Assembly: GCA_021234155.1 (NCBI GenBank)
Contig: JAJEKV010000017.1
Location: forward strand, 2,972,885 to 3,036,884
DNA length: 64,000 nucleotides
Source of the DNA: Isoetes taiwanensis
Lineage: Eukaryota > Streptophyta > Lycopodiopsida > Isoetales > Isoetaceae
Direction: 5' to 3'
Each line of letters begins with the position of its first letter. Position 1 is the stretch's first letter. Shown here piece after piece: positions 10,301 through 20,798 of this stretch. The notes beneath the pieces were generated by a model. That model did not search any database. It saw only the letters and a list, made by a program, of their open reading frames with translations, and was not told the DNA's origin. The position numbers were made by a program, and so were the translations under genes.

Positions 10301-10593
10301 ATCTACGTTCTGGCTTCCTTGGAGAGGCTTTCCCATACCTCCTTGAAGTCCACATCCGCTGGCAAGGACTCCTCAATCTTCTTGCCAAACTCACTCGAAA
10401 GAGTGGAAATCGCATTACAATGCGCCCTTGTCTCGAAATGGTCTCCCTCGGAGAGGGCATCTCGCTACAACATTAAGCTTACCAGGCTTATATATAATAT
10501 CAAAATCATACTCCTCAAGGAATTCCATCCACCTCCTTTGCCTTAAGTTGAGGAGTGGCTGGGTGAAGAGATATCAAGGCTCGTGATCAAGAT

Positions 10594-11560
10594 CTAACTC
10601 AAACTTCCTTCCCAAAGAAATAATGCCTCCATATCCTTAATGCCCCGACAATGGCTAGCAGCTCCGATCATGGGTTGGGTGCTGTTCTGGCCGCTCATCT
10701 TCTTCGAGTCGAGGCTTACTACCCTTCCTTCTTGCATCAAGACCGCCCTCAATCTTGTCTTGCTTCCGATCACTGCTACCAACTTGTCTTTACTGATCCT
10801 AAGAACAAGCACTGTGTCAAGTTAAAAGGCCTCTTTAAGCTTCTCAAAAGAAGCTTGGACTTTCTAACCAATGGCTAGTCCAATCCTTAATCTTCTTGGC
10901 CTTAGTGAGGTCCGGCGAGGGGACGCCACTTAGCAAAAGTCCTTCACGAACTTTCTCGTAATATCCCGCCAACCCGAGAAAGCTTCTTACTTCGCCACAT
11001 TCCTTGAGCCGGCCAATCAACTATTGCCTCAATCTTAGATGGATCTGTGGAGATTCCCCTGGATGTTACTACATGCCCCAAATACTCCACTCTACCAAGG
11101 TAAAGTGGCACTTAGAGAGCTTCCCATACAACCGATGACGCCTCAACTTCTCCAACACTTTCCCGAGATGTCGACAATGCTCCTCAAGGGACTTGTTTGA
11201 GATTAGGATGTCGTCGAAGAAGACAATAACAAACCTCGTCCCAAGAAGTCTCTCAAGATGTCGCTCATGAGGCGATAAACGTTGTTGGAGCATTCGATAG
11301 ACCAAAGGGCATTATCAGAAACTCAAAGTGACCATACCGCTCGAAAGCGGTCTTTATGGATATCCTCTTCTTTTTATTCTTATCTGATGGTATCCCCGAC
11401 CTCAAATCAATTTTGGAGAATACCTTTGCTCCTTGTAACGGGTCCATTAGGTCATCGCCCTTGGCAATGCATACTTATTCTTTATCGCCCCGCTTATTGT
11501 CGGGCGATAGTCTATGCACATTCTTAAGCTCCCATCTTTCTTCTTCACAAAGAGTATAGG
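10594..11560 (-). pseudogene. Reverse transcriptase and RNase H (chromovirus pol, middle part)
   Basis: Recognised minus-strand pieces: [13 protein letters not shown] and [24 protein letters not shown] (11265-11447), the RT palm with its first catalytic Asp and the PFGL-NAP motif. Then FVIVFFDDILISNKSLEEHCRHL (11069-11305), the catalytic FxDD box, written FFDDIL here. Then RAVLMQEGRVVSLDSKKMSG (10594-10812), the RNase H segment corresponding to GAVLMQ-G-PVAF-SKKL. These copy genomic RNA into DNA and remove the template. The frame is broken by small indels. Confidence 0.8.
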
Positions 11561-11757
11561 TGCCCGAAGGAGACACACTTGCTCTTATAAATCCAAGCTC
11601 GAGCAATTCCCTCAAGTCGCTTCTTGAGCTCAATCACCCCGGGTGCTCATTCTATATGGTGCCTTCTCGGTAGGCTTCAAGATCCGGAGCCAATGTGATC
11701 TCACATTCCACACCCCTATAAGGTGGCAAATGCCGATTTCATCCGGAATACATCCCC

Positions 11758-12096
11758 TCACTCAAATAAGCCTTTGCTATCTCGCTCGGGCAATCGATTC
11801 CCCTTTGGGTCACTTCCCTCCTGCTTGCCTGGCTCAACTGATTCCATCCTCAAGATGTAGTCCACCTTATTCCTTTCTATACTCTTCCTTAGCTGCTTCA
11901 AAGAAATACACTGCATGGGAGAATCTAGCTTCTTACCTTTCACTATTAATTTGTTGCCGCCCTGCGCCGCCATGGTGACTTCATTCCGGCCGCAATCAAT
12001 CATGGCTTTGGCCGGCTTCAAAAATTCCATCCCCACTATCGGATCATATCTTCCGATGTCCATGACTTCGCCTCCCCATCGGCCACTTAGCCCCAC
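11758..12096 (-). pseudogene. Aspartic protease region (chromovirus)
   Basis: The open stretch contains MDIGRYDPIVGMEFLKPAKA followed by MIDCGRNEVTM. This is the region just after the protease active site in gypsy polyproteins (typically 'yDvILGMdWL..h.a.IdC...v.f'). The catalytic DSG/DTG is not in this frame; it is probably upstream across a frameshift. The protease would process Gag-Pol. Its position between gag and RT fits. Confidence 0.6.
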
Positions 12097-12744
12097 TAAG
12101 GTCTATGTCAAAGGTGATCCTCCTCCCCTTAGTGTGCCGAATGGCACCGTTTGCCATAGCTACTGGCCTTGGCTTAGACTTCAATACCTTGTTCTTCATT
12201 AGAGCAGCCAATCTAGGAGATGCAAAATTATGAGAGCTACCTGTATCTATGAGGACTACATATGGGTTACTATCTATGATCCCATCACCGCGATGACAAA
12301 TGATGATTCTCTATATCACCTGCCTCAATGTTTGCACATATGTGGCACTCACCATCTATGAAGTCCGGCCCTCCCTGGTCGTCAGTCTCGTCCGCTTCGG
12401 GGGAGTCCTAATCCAAGAGTTCTCGCCAAGGCTGACTGCATGACCAATGGACAATCATGTGTTCCTATGGTGGCCGGAAGCACCAAGTATAACTTTTTCT
12501 CAATGCATTCCTCTCTTTTCCTTCAGCAAGATTGTCTAGGAGACGGCAAAGAGCACGCCGATGCATTCTTGCGGGGCTTACGGTCCCCAAAAGCTTTGTT
12601 CTGACCCTTACCTTGTTCTTTGACTCCACGATGGTGTAGTCTGGCGGTACGCCCCGACGATATTGTCCTTGATAACGCCACGAACTCTTACCCCGGTTGA
12701 TCGCTTCTCATTGAGTTGCCGGTGCCTCTTCCAAACTTATAGCT

Positions 12745-13291
12745 TTATCTTCGGCCTCTAACCGACCTTGGGTTGATTGCTCTAACAAGCCTCTTGATAT
12801 TGCTTTTCAACCCCTCAATATAAGTATCCACCGCCGCCTTTCGAGACTCGAGAACATGGAGCCTAAGCCTCATAAATTCTTCTGTATACTTAGCCACCGA
12901 TAAGCTACCCCGATTCAACCTCAGAAACTGGCTGGATCTGTCTACTAGTATGAGACCTTGGTACATAGTGCTTATGGAAAGCCTTGTCAAGGTCTTAAAC
13001 CCGCAATTGTTCCTCTTCAAATTGTTAGACTTAGCATATCCCTTCCACCGATCCTTGCGGTCCAATAAGGTTAGGCAGAAGCAACTTTCCCTATGTCCTT
13101 GTCTTTCATACCATAGGAATTTCCAAATTCTTCCATTTCATCAAGCCATGCTTCACCTCCATGCCCGATCCGTCTTTCCCCGAGAACCGCCCGCAACTTC
13201 CTTGTCTTCCATACATTGCTCATAGCACTATCCACCTTTTTCCGATAGTCATCATCTTTCTTGCCCTTTTTCTTGCCTTAGGTGTGCGGGC
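12745..13291 (-). pseudogene. Gag capsid region (chromovirus), cut by hAT insertion
   Basis: Minus-strand reading RGSLSVAKYTEEFMRLR, then ESRKAAVDTYIEGLKSNIKRLVR is the classic retrotransposon gag pattern ('gsmsVaeY..eF..L.........r.f..GL...i...v'). Upstream, KKGKKDDDYRKKVDSAMSNV and WKTRKLRAVLG leads to the insertion point at 13291. The 5' continuation resumes across the hAT element at 20799, so gag and the upstream ORF are separated by 7.5 kb of foreign DNA. Confidence 0.75.
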
Positions 13292-13299
13292 GGGGATAG

Positions 13300-13700
13300 G
13301 TTCTATCACGTGCAAAATTAAAATTCTCGACGTATAAAGTCAAAAAATCATTATTTTTTAATAAAATAATGTGTTTAACGTATAAAAACCTCTCCATCGA
13401 AAAAAAAATTTCGCGTCGCGAAAAGATTTAATGGCGTCTGAAAAAAAACTTCGTCAGACGCCGAATCTTTATTTCCTTTGCGTCGCCAAAAGTACAGACT
13501 GACTTTCGCGTCGATGCTTCACGTCTGTTCGTCGAAGTTTTTCAGCGTCGCTTCTTTCGAAGCTTTAGCGACGCCGAACCGGTAGCGCAGTTACAGCTGT
13601 CGCGATTTTCACGTTCCGTGCGCCGAATCTGAGTTTTCAGCGTCAGAAAATTTTTATATATTTATGGTTGCGGATTCGGTTTTATACCGCAAAAAGGTAA
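13300..13700. repeat. Left subterminal GCGTC-rich region of the hAT element
   Basis: Short motifs (GCGTCG, GCGTCTG, GACGCCGAA, TTTCGCGTC) recur in both orientations, matched by similar motifs in the right arm at 20400-20720. Clustered subterminal motifs are usual transposase-binding sites in DNA transposons. Here that role is inferred. Confidence 0.6.
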
Positions 13701-15480
13701 TTTGTCATACCAACCTTGCAATTTGCCACCCAAAACCTTTTTTTTTTTTTTGTTTTTCTTAGTTTTAGGTTTTTTTTGTTTTTTGATAGGTAGGCCGGTT
13801 AGGTCCAGCGGTTGGGCCCCTTTGCAAGCCCCCGTGTAAGGGGGCGTAACGATGGTGAGTGCCTTGTTCTGTGGGCTGAGCTTGGCCTATTTTAGAAAAA
13901 AAAAAATAATAATAACAATTTAAGCAAATAATAATTCAAGAGTAAAGTAAAAAAAAAGAAAACCAAAGAAGAAAAGAAATTGGTTGCCTTCCCTTAAACG
14001 ACAACTGAGAGGGCTTTTTTTTTTAGGGTCGCGTGTTGCTAAGAGCATAGGCATGCCCTTTGCCCGGTATTGCCGCATTTATTTGGCGCCATGCCGGGGT
14101 GGGTGGCAATTTGCTGAAGCTTAAGGCAACTAGGGTCATCCTTTATTAGGAGTATAACCCTCGCCTGACGCCGTTGTTGGCCTTGGTCACGCGGTGTCGA
14201 AAGGTGTGCGTTGTACTTTTATTAAGGGTTAGAAGAATGTTTTATTAATTCACACCCTAGTTCCTGATGGTGTTGTTGATGAAAGTCCGACACTAATATA
14301 GGAACTGGCGTATGTTTTGATAAGCATTCGATTGGTCTCGCTTTTTGAAAAAGCATGACACGGGGACAAGTGCAATGCATTTAAAACTTGCTAGCCTTGC
14401 ATTTTGGCGTGAGTGGGCTATAGATCATAAATCGTGTTTTGGTCCTTTTATTTGTTACCCTATAATTGGCCTTGCACATACATACTCATGTTAGGGTCTT
14501 AGTGTAGGAATAGGAAGCGTAAATTAAGCGTTTTGTTTTGGTTAGAGTGAGTTGATTTACCCTCATGTGCTAAGCACTAAATTCAAAGTTTTATCTTTGC
14601 TTGACTTGTAGGTGTTGTTTGTTGTCGGTTATGTATTATCGCTGAGTCGCATTTTGCTAGTCGCTAGACAATCCTTTAAAACAAGCAAAGATGACTTGTA
14701 AGAGAGAGCGAAGTTAACTTGCAACCAAATGTGGCATTAGTAATCGGATAGAGCCGCAAAGCTGCCCCAAACATTGTGCCACTGAGTCAGCACCCCGAGT
14801 CATCTTCTCGCAAAGATCGCCACAGAGAAAAAGAAGTAGACCACAACAAGCATGGTCTACTTTGAGACCGTGATTTTATGAACCGGTTGTGTAATCTACC
14901 GCAATGCCTCAGCTCAAGATTTGGAATTGATTACCGCAGCGAGGAAGGATGGCTAGACTACCATGCAGGGCTGATAAAAGATGCCGAGGGGCTTTTAAGC
15001 TTCGAATGATGGAGCTAGAGCCCGCAAAGAGTGAGCAAGAGAGGTATACATGGATAGTGGGTAATATCAGCCGCACTACCGCAATATGATCACGGTTGCA
15101 AATTTGAGTAGTCATCGCTGAGGCTAGAGCTGAAAGAAAAAGCCAAAGACATGGAATGCGGCATGGACCAACAGAAAATTGAAGAAAGAAGCCCATCAAC
15201 CCCCCATCTTGTTAAGAAAGTGTTGGCACAAACCATAAAAAGCCAAACGCCCCGTGAGACAGATAGGGAGTGGGAAGCTCGAGAAGAGCAGATGCTAAGA
15301 CTACTTGGTTTGCCATGGTAGACTCATCACAAATAATAAAATGTATAAATCTAATTGGTTCTCGGTTCATATGGCGCAGCAGTACAAGTGCAATATTTTA
15401 GGGTCTAGTTTTATTAAGGATGAACCTTATTGTGTAAAACTTCAACATAATAATTTTCGGTCCTAGTATAGAACCCAATA
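13701..15480 (+). other. Mostly non-coding hAT interior
   Basis: This stretch has T- and A-rich tracts at 13735-13790 and 13895-13985 and no intact frame. The reading ETDREWEAREEQMLRLLGLPW (ending near 15320) and FGPSIEPNKLVEAIFEEHEG (about 15460-15520) are open stretches on the same strand as the kinase-like fragment. They could be exons of the same captured gene. I do not recognise them. Confidence 0.4.
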
Positions 15481-15791
15481 AGTTAGTGGAAGCTATCTTT
15501 GAAGAACATGAGGGAGTCGGGAATGCAAGTTAGGCATGGGTGTATCATACTGCATTGGTAGCACAACCGCCTAGAAAGACAAGGCTTAATTTTCCCATTT
15601 TGGAATGGAGGTTCGTTGGCAACCTTCTTCACAAGTCATGGGTCCAATGCCTTTGCAGAGCTTGCATTTAAGAAGTTGGGAGCTGTCCCGAGTTGAGATT
15701 TTTTGAGGCTGCTTGAGGAGCCTTGAAAGAAAGAATTATTTGTTGCATCTAGGGTTGGGGACTTAGCAATGTCATTCTCAGAAGACTCTGA

Positions 15792-16401
15792 AAGCTCCAT
15801 CAAGAAAGATATTTGCATATGGACTTGCATCCCGGCAATATATTGCTCCATTTTGATTATGAAAAGGAGAAGGGATGTATTAATCCTCGAGGCGTATACA
15901 TTGGCATTTGTGATTGGGGTGAATCCGTGTTGATCCACGAGACGGTGGAGGTAAAACGATGGCATTACAAGGGGTATGGATGGCGAAGGTAAGAAAAGAA
16001 TTGAGATGGAAAGGGCCAGCATCCATATATGCATGATGATCTTTTTTGGTAGTGGCTCAAGACGGTGGCTCGCAAGGGTTGACTTTGATTTACACGGGGC
16101 AGCGTACATTGTCTACTACTTAGCTGACTTTGCTAGTAAGCACTCCTACATGGAGTCAATAGGAAACTTGGAGCAGCAAGGCAAGCATCGGAGAATGTGC
16201 GACTATTTGAAACATTGCGTTGAGTCGCCAATGAGGGACAAAACACGAAAATTTGATATGGCCCAGCTACTTGACACAATGCCGAGCAGTTTTCATTGCT
16301 CTCCAATTAAAGCACCGAGGCCACAATTGGAATCGATTGATTCTTCAACTTGGCCGGGTGGCGACGATGCATTAGACCAAGCTGGTCCTAGTCACGCCTA
16401 G
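15792..16401 (+). pseudogene. Kinase-fold gene fragment with retained intron, inside hAT
   Basis: The frame through 15816-15839 reads HMDLHPGN followed by ILL. This is the catalytic loop of protein-kinase-like enzymes (base Asp and metal-binding Asn; the DLHPGN form is commonest in aminoglycoside-phosphotransferase-like, ABC1-like and RIO-like members). GVYIGICDWGES follows, with DWG at 15912-15920 standing where DFG sits. The frame meets a perfect GT-AG pair: donor AAG|GTAAGA at 15988/15989, acceptor TTGGTAG|TGG at 16052/16053 (64-nt intron). Splicing joins ..GYGWR to SGSRRWLARVDFDLHGAAYI, which stays open to the stop at 16399-16401. The N-lobe is not identified and a TGA lies at 15789-15791 upstream. 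A retained intron means the sequence was captured as DNA. Activity is doubtful. Confidence 0.6.
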
Positions 16402-16721
16402 CGTGCATATTCACTTACATTCAAACATCCTTGTATTACATAATATTCCAACTAAATTCATTAAACACTTATCTGATGCTATTTGAAAGATTATTGTCTA
16501 TGTGTGTTGTGTAGCTTAGTTTTCCTTTTCGTGTGTTTTTTGTGTTATTTATTCTATGCTTTTTTATATGTCGCAGCTAACGAACATTATAAAGACAAGA
16601 AGTCAAAGCACACCTATACAAGTCAGTCAGTGCACCTATAGAAGTCAGCAGTCCAAATTATGTCCTTGAGCATTACTATGACTTGAAATTGGAGGACGCG
16701 TCACGTTAACTTTGGTACGCC
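16402..16721. other. No gene seen (hAT interior)
   Basis: AT-rich sequence follows the stop of the kinase-like frame (for example TTTTTTGTGTTATTTATTC). It could be the 3' UTR of the captured gene. Nothing else is recognised. Confidence 0.4.
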
Positions 16722-17053
16722 AAATCGGCATTTGGATGCCATCTGGACCTATAATTTGTACCTCCATTCCTTTGGGTGGCACATGCCATGCAAACCCATT
16801 TGGGTATTCAGCGCATGTGCCACCCAGAGGAATAGAGTACAGATTATAGGTCCAGATAGCATTCAAAGCCCAATTTGGCATACCGAAGTGCCAAATCGGC
16901 ATTTGGATGCCATCTGGACCTATAATTTGTACCTCCATTCCTTTGGGTGGCACATGCCATGCAAACCCATTTGGGTATTCAGAGCATGTGCCACCCAGGA
17001 ATAGAGTACGATTATAGGTCCGTGATAGCATTCAAAGCCCAATTTGGCATACC
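16722..17053. repeat. Tandem pair of long hairpins
   Basis: The first hairpin is about 16722-16875. Its left arm starts CGCCAAATCGGCATTTGGAT, and its right arm is about 75 nt and roughly 80% complementary, ending CCCAATTTGGCATAC. The loop is about 22 nt around AAACCCATTTGGGT, itself nearly palindromic. The whole unit is repeated at about 16886-17053 with high identity and small losses in the second right arm. ORFs in this span are by-products of the repeats. It could be a foldback element or a small-RNA precursor. Confidence 0.75.
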
Positions 17054-17858
17054 GGTTATTCCCCGACTTGGGTACCGGTACCTTTGTGAACCTTCTGATG
17101 GATCGATTCGTCCGGGCTGGTCCGAGGTCTGTTTGGCCCCTTCGCGTGCGTGAGATTACTTCTCATCAGCAAGATTCCGGGCGATGCGGCGAAGAGGCAA
17201 GCAACAACGGAGGTCGAGGCGGGTCCGATCCAACGAAGGTTTTCGTGGCACCGCGGTTACACATGAAAGAAACATAGAAAGAAACATAGAAAGAACTATC
17301 ATACATTAACGAAACATTTGTGACAAAAAAATTATAACCAAAAACTTTTTTATTAATAGTGCCAGGACGGTTACAATAGTATGAAAATCCTCAAGACCAA
17401 TTACAACAGACCAAGATACTCATCACATCATTTTTCTAGGCGCCGCCTTCTTCATCGGGCTTCATCATTCGCAGTTCCATCCTCTTCTTCTTCCGGGACC
17501 TAGGTTCAACCTCCGATGACCCTTTCCTTTAGTGAAACGCCCTCGACGCGTTTTTTCCTAGTCCGCTCTCGCTTTGTCAAGGTAAAGCGCAAAGGTGAGT
17601 CCGCTGGATCACGTAGGCCGCCAAGTCATCAACCGCATTGCTCGAACACGCCTTTCAGATCGTAACTCCTCGGTATCCTCGGCCGCCGGCTGATCCGTGC
17701 GAGAATATGGCTTGGTCTATATCATCTTCGCCATCAACGGGCGGGTACGCTGAATGTCTTCATCAACATGGCTTGCAAAACATTTATTGCAAGCATCTCG
17801 TCCTCACTGCCTTCGAAGCTGTCCTCTTCCACTTCGAATCAGATCCATGAAAGTAAAC
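17054..17858. other. No gene seen (hAT interior)
   Basis: G+C-rich sequence with no convincing frame. Small ORFs (17044-17277, 17638-17850) are unrecognised. The stretch 17340-17860 lies just downstream of the hAT transposase on the minus strand and may hold its 3' end. Confidence 0.4.
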
Positions 17859-20086
17859 TCAGAGCTTATCGATTGCGGATGTACCACTGTTACGATTCAA
17901 TAGCCGCCAGTTTGAGAAGTTGTATACAAGTTTGTCTGCCTTCTTATGTAGCAAGCGATTGCGGGTGACACTGTGTATGTACTTATAGGCACTCCAATTC
18001 CTCTCACTTGCACTATTGGAAGATACCAAAGAGAGGATAGTCATTGCAATTGCCTGCAAGGTATCAGTAACTTGCCCATGGGCTTGCCACCATGCATATG
18101 ATTCCATATTTGGTTCCTTCTTATGACTCTCCAGTGCGTCGTGGAAGCTCTTCATCTGCCCACCTTCCACTCAGGTTCTGGTATTCAGTTAACTCGGCAA
18201 TGAAAAGCTTGTAGTCCGAGCTGTTGGGATAGAACATTTTTGCAACCTTCTTCAACGAGCCCATCACTTCTTTATCCATCTGCTGGTCCATATCGTTGGT
18301 TGTGTGGGTCTAAGGCATGCTTGGCGCCATGAAGATCATTGTATGACTTCTTCCATCGCTCATTGAAGTCTCTCGAGTAGTCTTTGCTTTAGCATTGTCA
18401 AATGGCGCATTGGGACCATCACGTTCTAGGAAGGATTGAATGGAGTGCCAACACCTCCGCACCTTTCCAATGCTTGCCTTGAAGAATCAAGGTTTTGATG
18501 GCATGACAAACAAAGTTGCATGCACCTCACAACATTTTTACACCTTTCCAAAATGTCTCCCGCCCAAGCATTTCTCGAAGGCAGCGACTTCTTTGTCGGT
18601 GTTTGGCGGCATTTTTCCATTTCTGTTTTCTTTCCCAATCAAAAACTCGTATGATTAAAGGTTGAGATAATCCAATCCACGACACTTCAGCACTCTTTTC
18701 AAGACAGATATAATTGGAACCAAACCGAGTTTGCCGAGGATTCATGAGTGCTAGGCTCTTCCGACGCAATGACTTGTAAATGGCATAAATTGCCGCTTCT
18801 TTGTGATGAATTTTACAAGCCGACGCTTTTCGAATGGGATCTTTGAACCACGTGTCTTTGAGAACCAAATCCTTGAAAGAATAGGTTCGAGGCAATGGCA
18901 TTGGCAACTAGTAGCATGCAACCCCTCGAAATTTGGACTCCGATGAATTGACCCGCTAGCTTGCAATTAGACGCGTTATCCATTACAACTTGAAATATTC
19001 TCTTCGGTCCAAAACTCTCTATCACGGCCTTTGTTTTCTGAAAAATCCAATCTCCTATCACTTGGTCGGGTTTTGGTTTCTACGGTTTTCAAAAATACTT
19101 CACCCCTTGGATACACGATCATGAAATTAATAAGATGGTCCTTGTTTACATTGCTCCAACCACCAGGTCACTAATGAAGCTGGCCGCGCTTGATCACGAC
19201 ACAACTTCATCTCCACCCTCTCAACCATTTTTCCATGTATTTCATCAACCATTTTATTGTTGGCATGCTTGTATGAAGGCGGTCTAAAAGCCCGGTCCTG
19301 CTTTGGCAACTTCTTGGAAGGCTTCTTTCATTGCTTTATGCTCGAATATGTGGAGACAACCCAAAGATATAAAATGCCTCTACAACCTTCATTTGTGTCT
19401 TCTTCAATTGCTCGATGTTAAGCAATGATCAACCCTCTGTTGCTTAGATGCCTTTCCACTATTTCAATTGTCTCTATCATTCTCTGTTCTCCCGTGCTTA
19501 TACCTATTGACCCTAGTCCGCCCTCGATCGGTATCTTTGTCCCCAACAGGTGGTATAGTTATCTTAAATGCCTTGCCCGACCCTGCTCTTGAGTATTAAG
19601 TAACTTCGTCTTTTTCTCATATTATTCTTCGTTTTATGATCCCATCCAAATCGAGACAATCTCTCGATGGCATCCTTTCGCAAAGTCGGCGGATCGGTAC
19701 AAGTTGCGACACCGACGTCTCGTTCACGTAAGATGTGAGCTCGAATTCTTGTTGCGTAACCATTTACCCGATGTGTATCCACAAAACACACATTCCCACT
19801 CATTTCGCCAAACTCTTTCACAAACTCCCATTAAGGGGCCTCTTTTCCGACCCAGCAACTCGATGCATCGACCATGTGCACGCGAGTTGCGGTCCCGGCC
19901 CCCCGCTTGCAGCACCGCTGATCCTCGCACCTCTAGAGGTAGATGCATGACCGCTGCACCACCTCCTCCGGTAGATGCATGATCGGTAGCCACCATTGCT
20001 TTAATTCCGGTGACAATGTCTCTTAATTTGACTCCTTGATTACACGAACTAAAGGAAGACGTATATATGCAAAGGAGCAAGCTCAC
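17859..20086 (-). pseudogene. hAT transposase with BED finger, DUF659-like core and hATC domain
   Basis: The transposase cuts and inserts hAT elements. Reading the minus strand 5' to 3': a BED-type zinc-finger region (about 19980-19650) with NEWECVFCG and, one frame over, NGYATRIRAHILRERDVGVATC, the C..C...TR...HL...GV..C pattern. Then RPPSYKHANNKMVDEIHGKM (19127-19309) and KAVIESFGPKRIFQVVMDNA then SNCKLAG (18813-19061), the DUF659/RNase H-like core around the VV-DNASNC motif. Then SSNSASERNWSAYKYIHSVT and RNRL (17859-18170), the C-terminal dimerisation motif. Stops and frameshifts separate the pieces, so it is not functional as read. Part of that may be base-calling damage. Confidence 0.8.
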
Positions 20087-20379
20087 AATGCATATGTTAC
20101 GTCGACGTTCCGTGCGAGAATCAAGGTATAGGATATTCTATGGAAGCAGATGCCAACCCAAGGCTGGAAACCAGGGGGCGGAGTAAACTCACGTTCGAGT
20201 ATCCAACGTCAGGCTCGTGACTCGAAAAACGACACCTCAAAGGCAAACCGTTTCCCAAGGAGTATTTTGACTCAACCTGGCGGTCAACGTTCGAGGTGAA
20301 TTCTAGGGCTAATCACGTTTTTCTTATATATACTATTAACAGTGCCACAAAACAGGCCAAAAGCTAAACAAGCATAAAT

Positions 20380-20798
20380 ATTTTTGCTTAGTAAATCGGG
20401 CAAAACAAATAGAAAATTTTTTTAAGTCGTCTGTAATAAACTAAACCGCAGACGCTGAAAATATTTTTCGCGTCTGCGAAGATTAAGTTCGGCGACGCCG
20501 GTTCAAATTATTTCGCTGCCGAAAACTCTAAACCGCTGTCTGCCGAAAAAATTTCGCGTCTGTTGTGGTGGCGTTTTTGGCGTCGCTGAAAAAAAATTGG
20601 TTTCAATGACGCTGAATAATCTTCTTCAGCGTCTGCTAAAATATTTTCGCACGCCGTTTAGTTGCTTTTTAGCACGTCGCGAAATTTTCTCGACGGAATT
20701 GTTTTTGCCGTATTTTTTTGTTTTTATACGGCAAATTTGTGCCGTATCATTCAATTCATCGTATTCCGTATAAAACGTGCAGTATTGAACCTATCCCC
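20380..20798. repeat. Right subterminal region and terminal inverted repeat of hAT
   Basis: This mirrors the left arm: GCGTCTGCGAAG, GGCGACGCCGG, TTTCGCGTCTG and similar motifs at 20400-20720, then GAACCTATCCCC (20787-20798), the inverted form of the left terminus. An internal foldback, GCCGTATTTTTTTG / TACGGCAAATTTGTGCCGTA, sits at 20708-20750. Confidence 0.65.

Larger units (their letters stand above)
13292..20798. mobile_element. hAT DNA transposon inserted in gag
   Basis: Both ends carry the inverted terminal sequence GGGGATAGGTTC (13292-13303, and inverted at 20787-20798). Next come similar GCGTC-rich subterminal regions (about 13380-13700 and 20400-20720). Flanks are GGTGTGCGGGC on the left and GGTGCCGGTTG on the right; a target duplication of about 8 bp (GGTGCCGG) corrupted in the left copy is plausible. 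Inside, the minus strand encodes a degenerate hAT transposase (about 17859-20086). The plus strand carries a spliced kinase-like fragment (about 15792-16401) and a tandem hairpin (16722-17053). Confidence 0.72.

Noticed and set aside
16645-17153. Paired open frames on both strands
   Set aside because: They are the arms of the tandem hairpins read in either direction.
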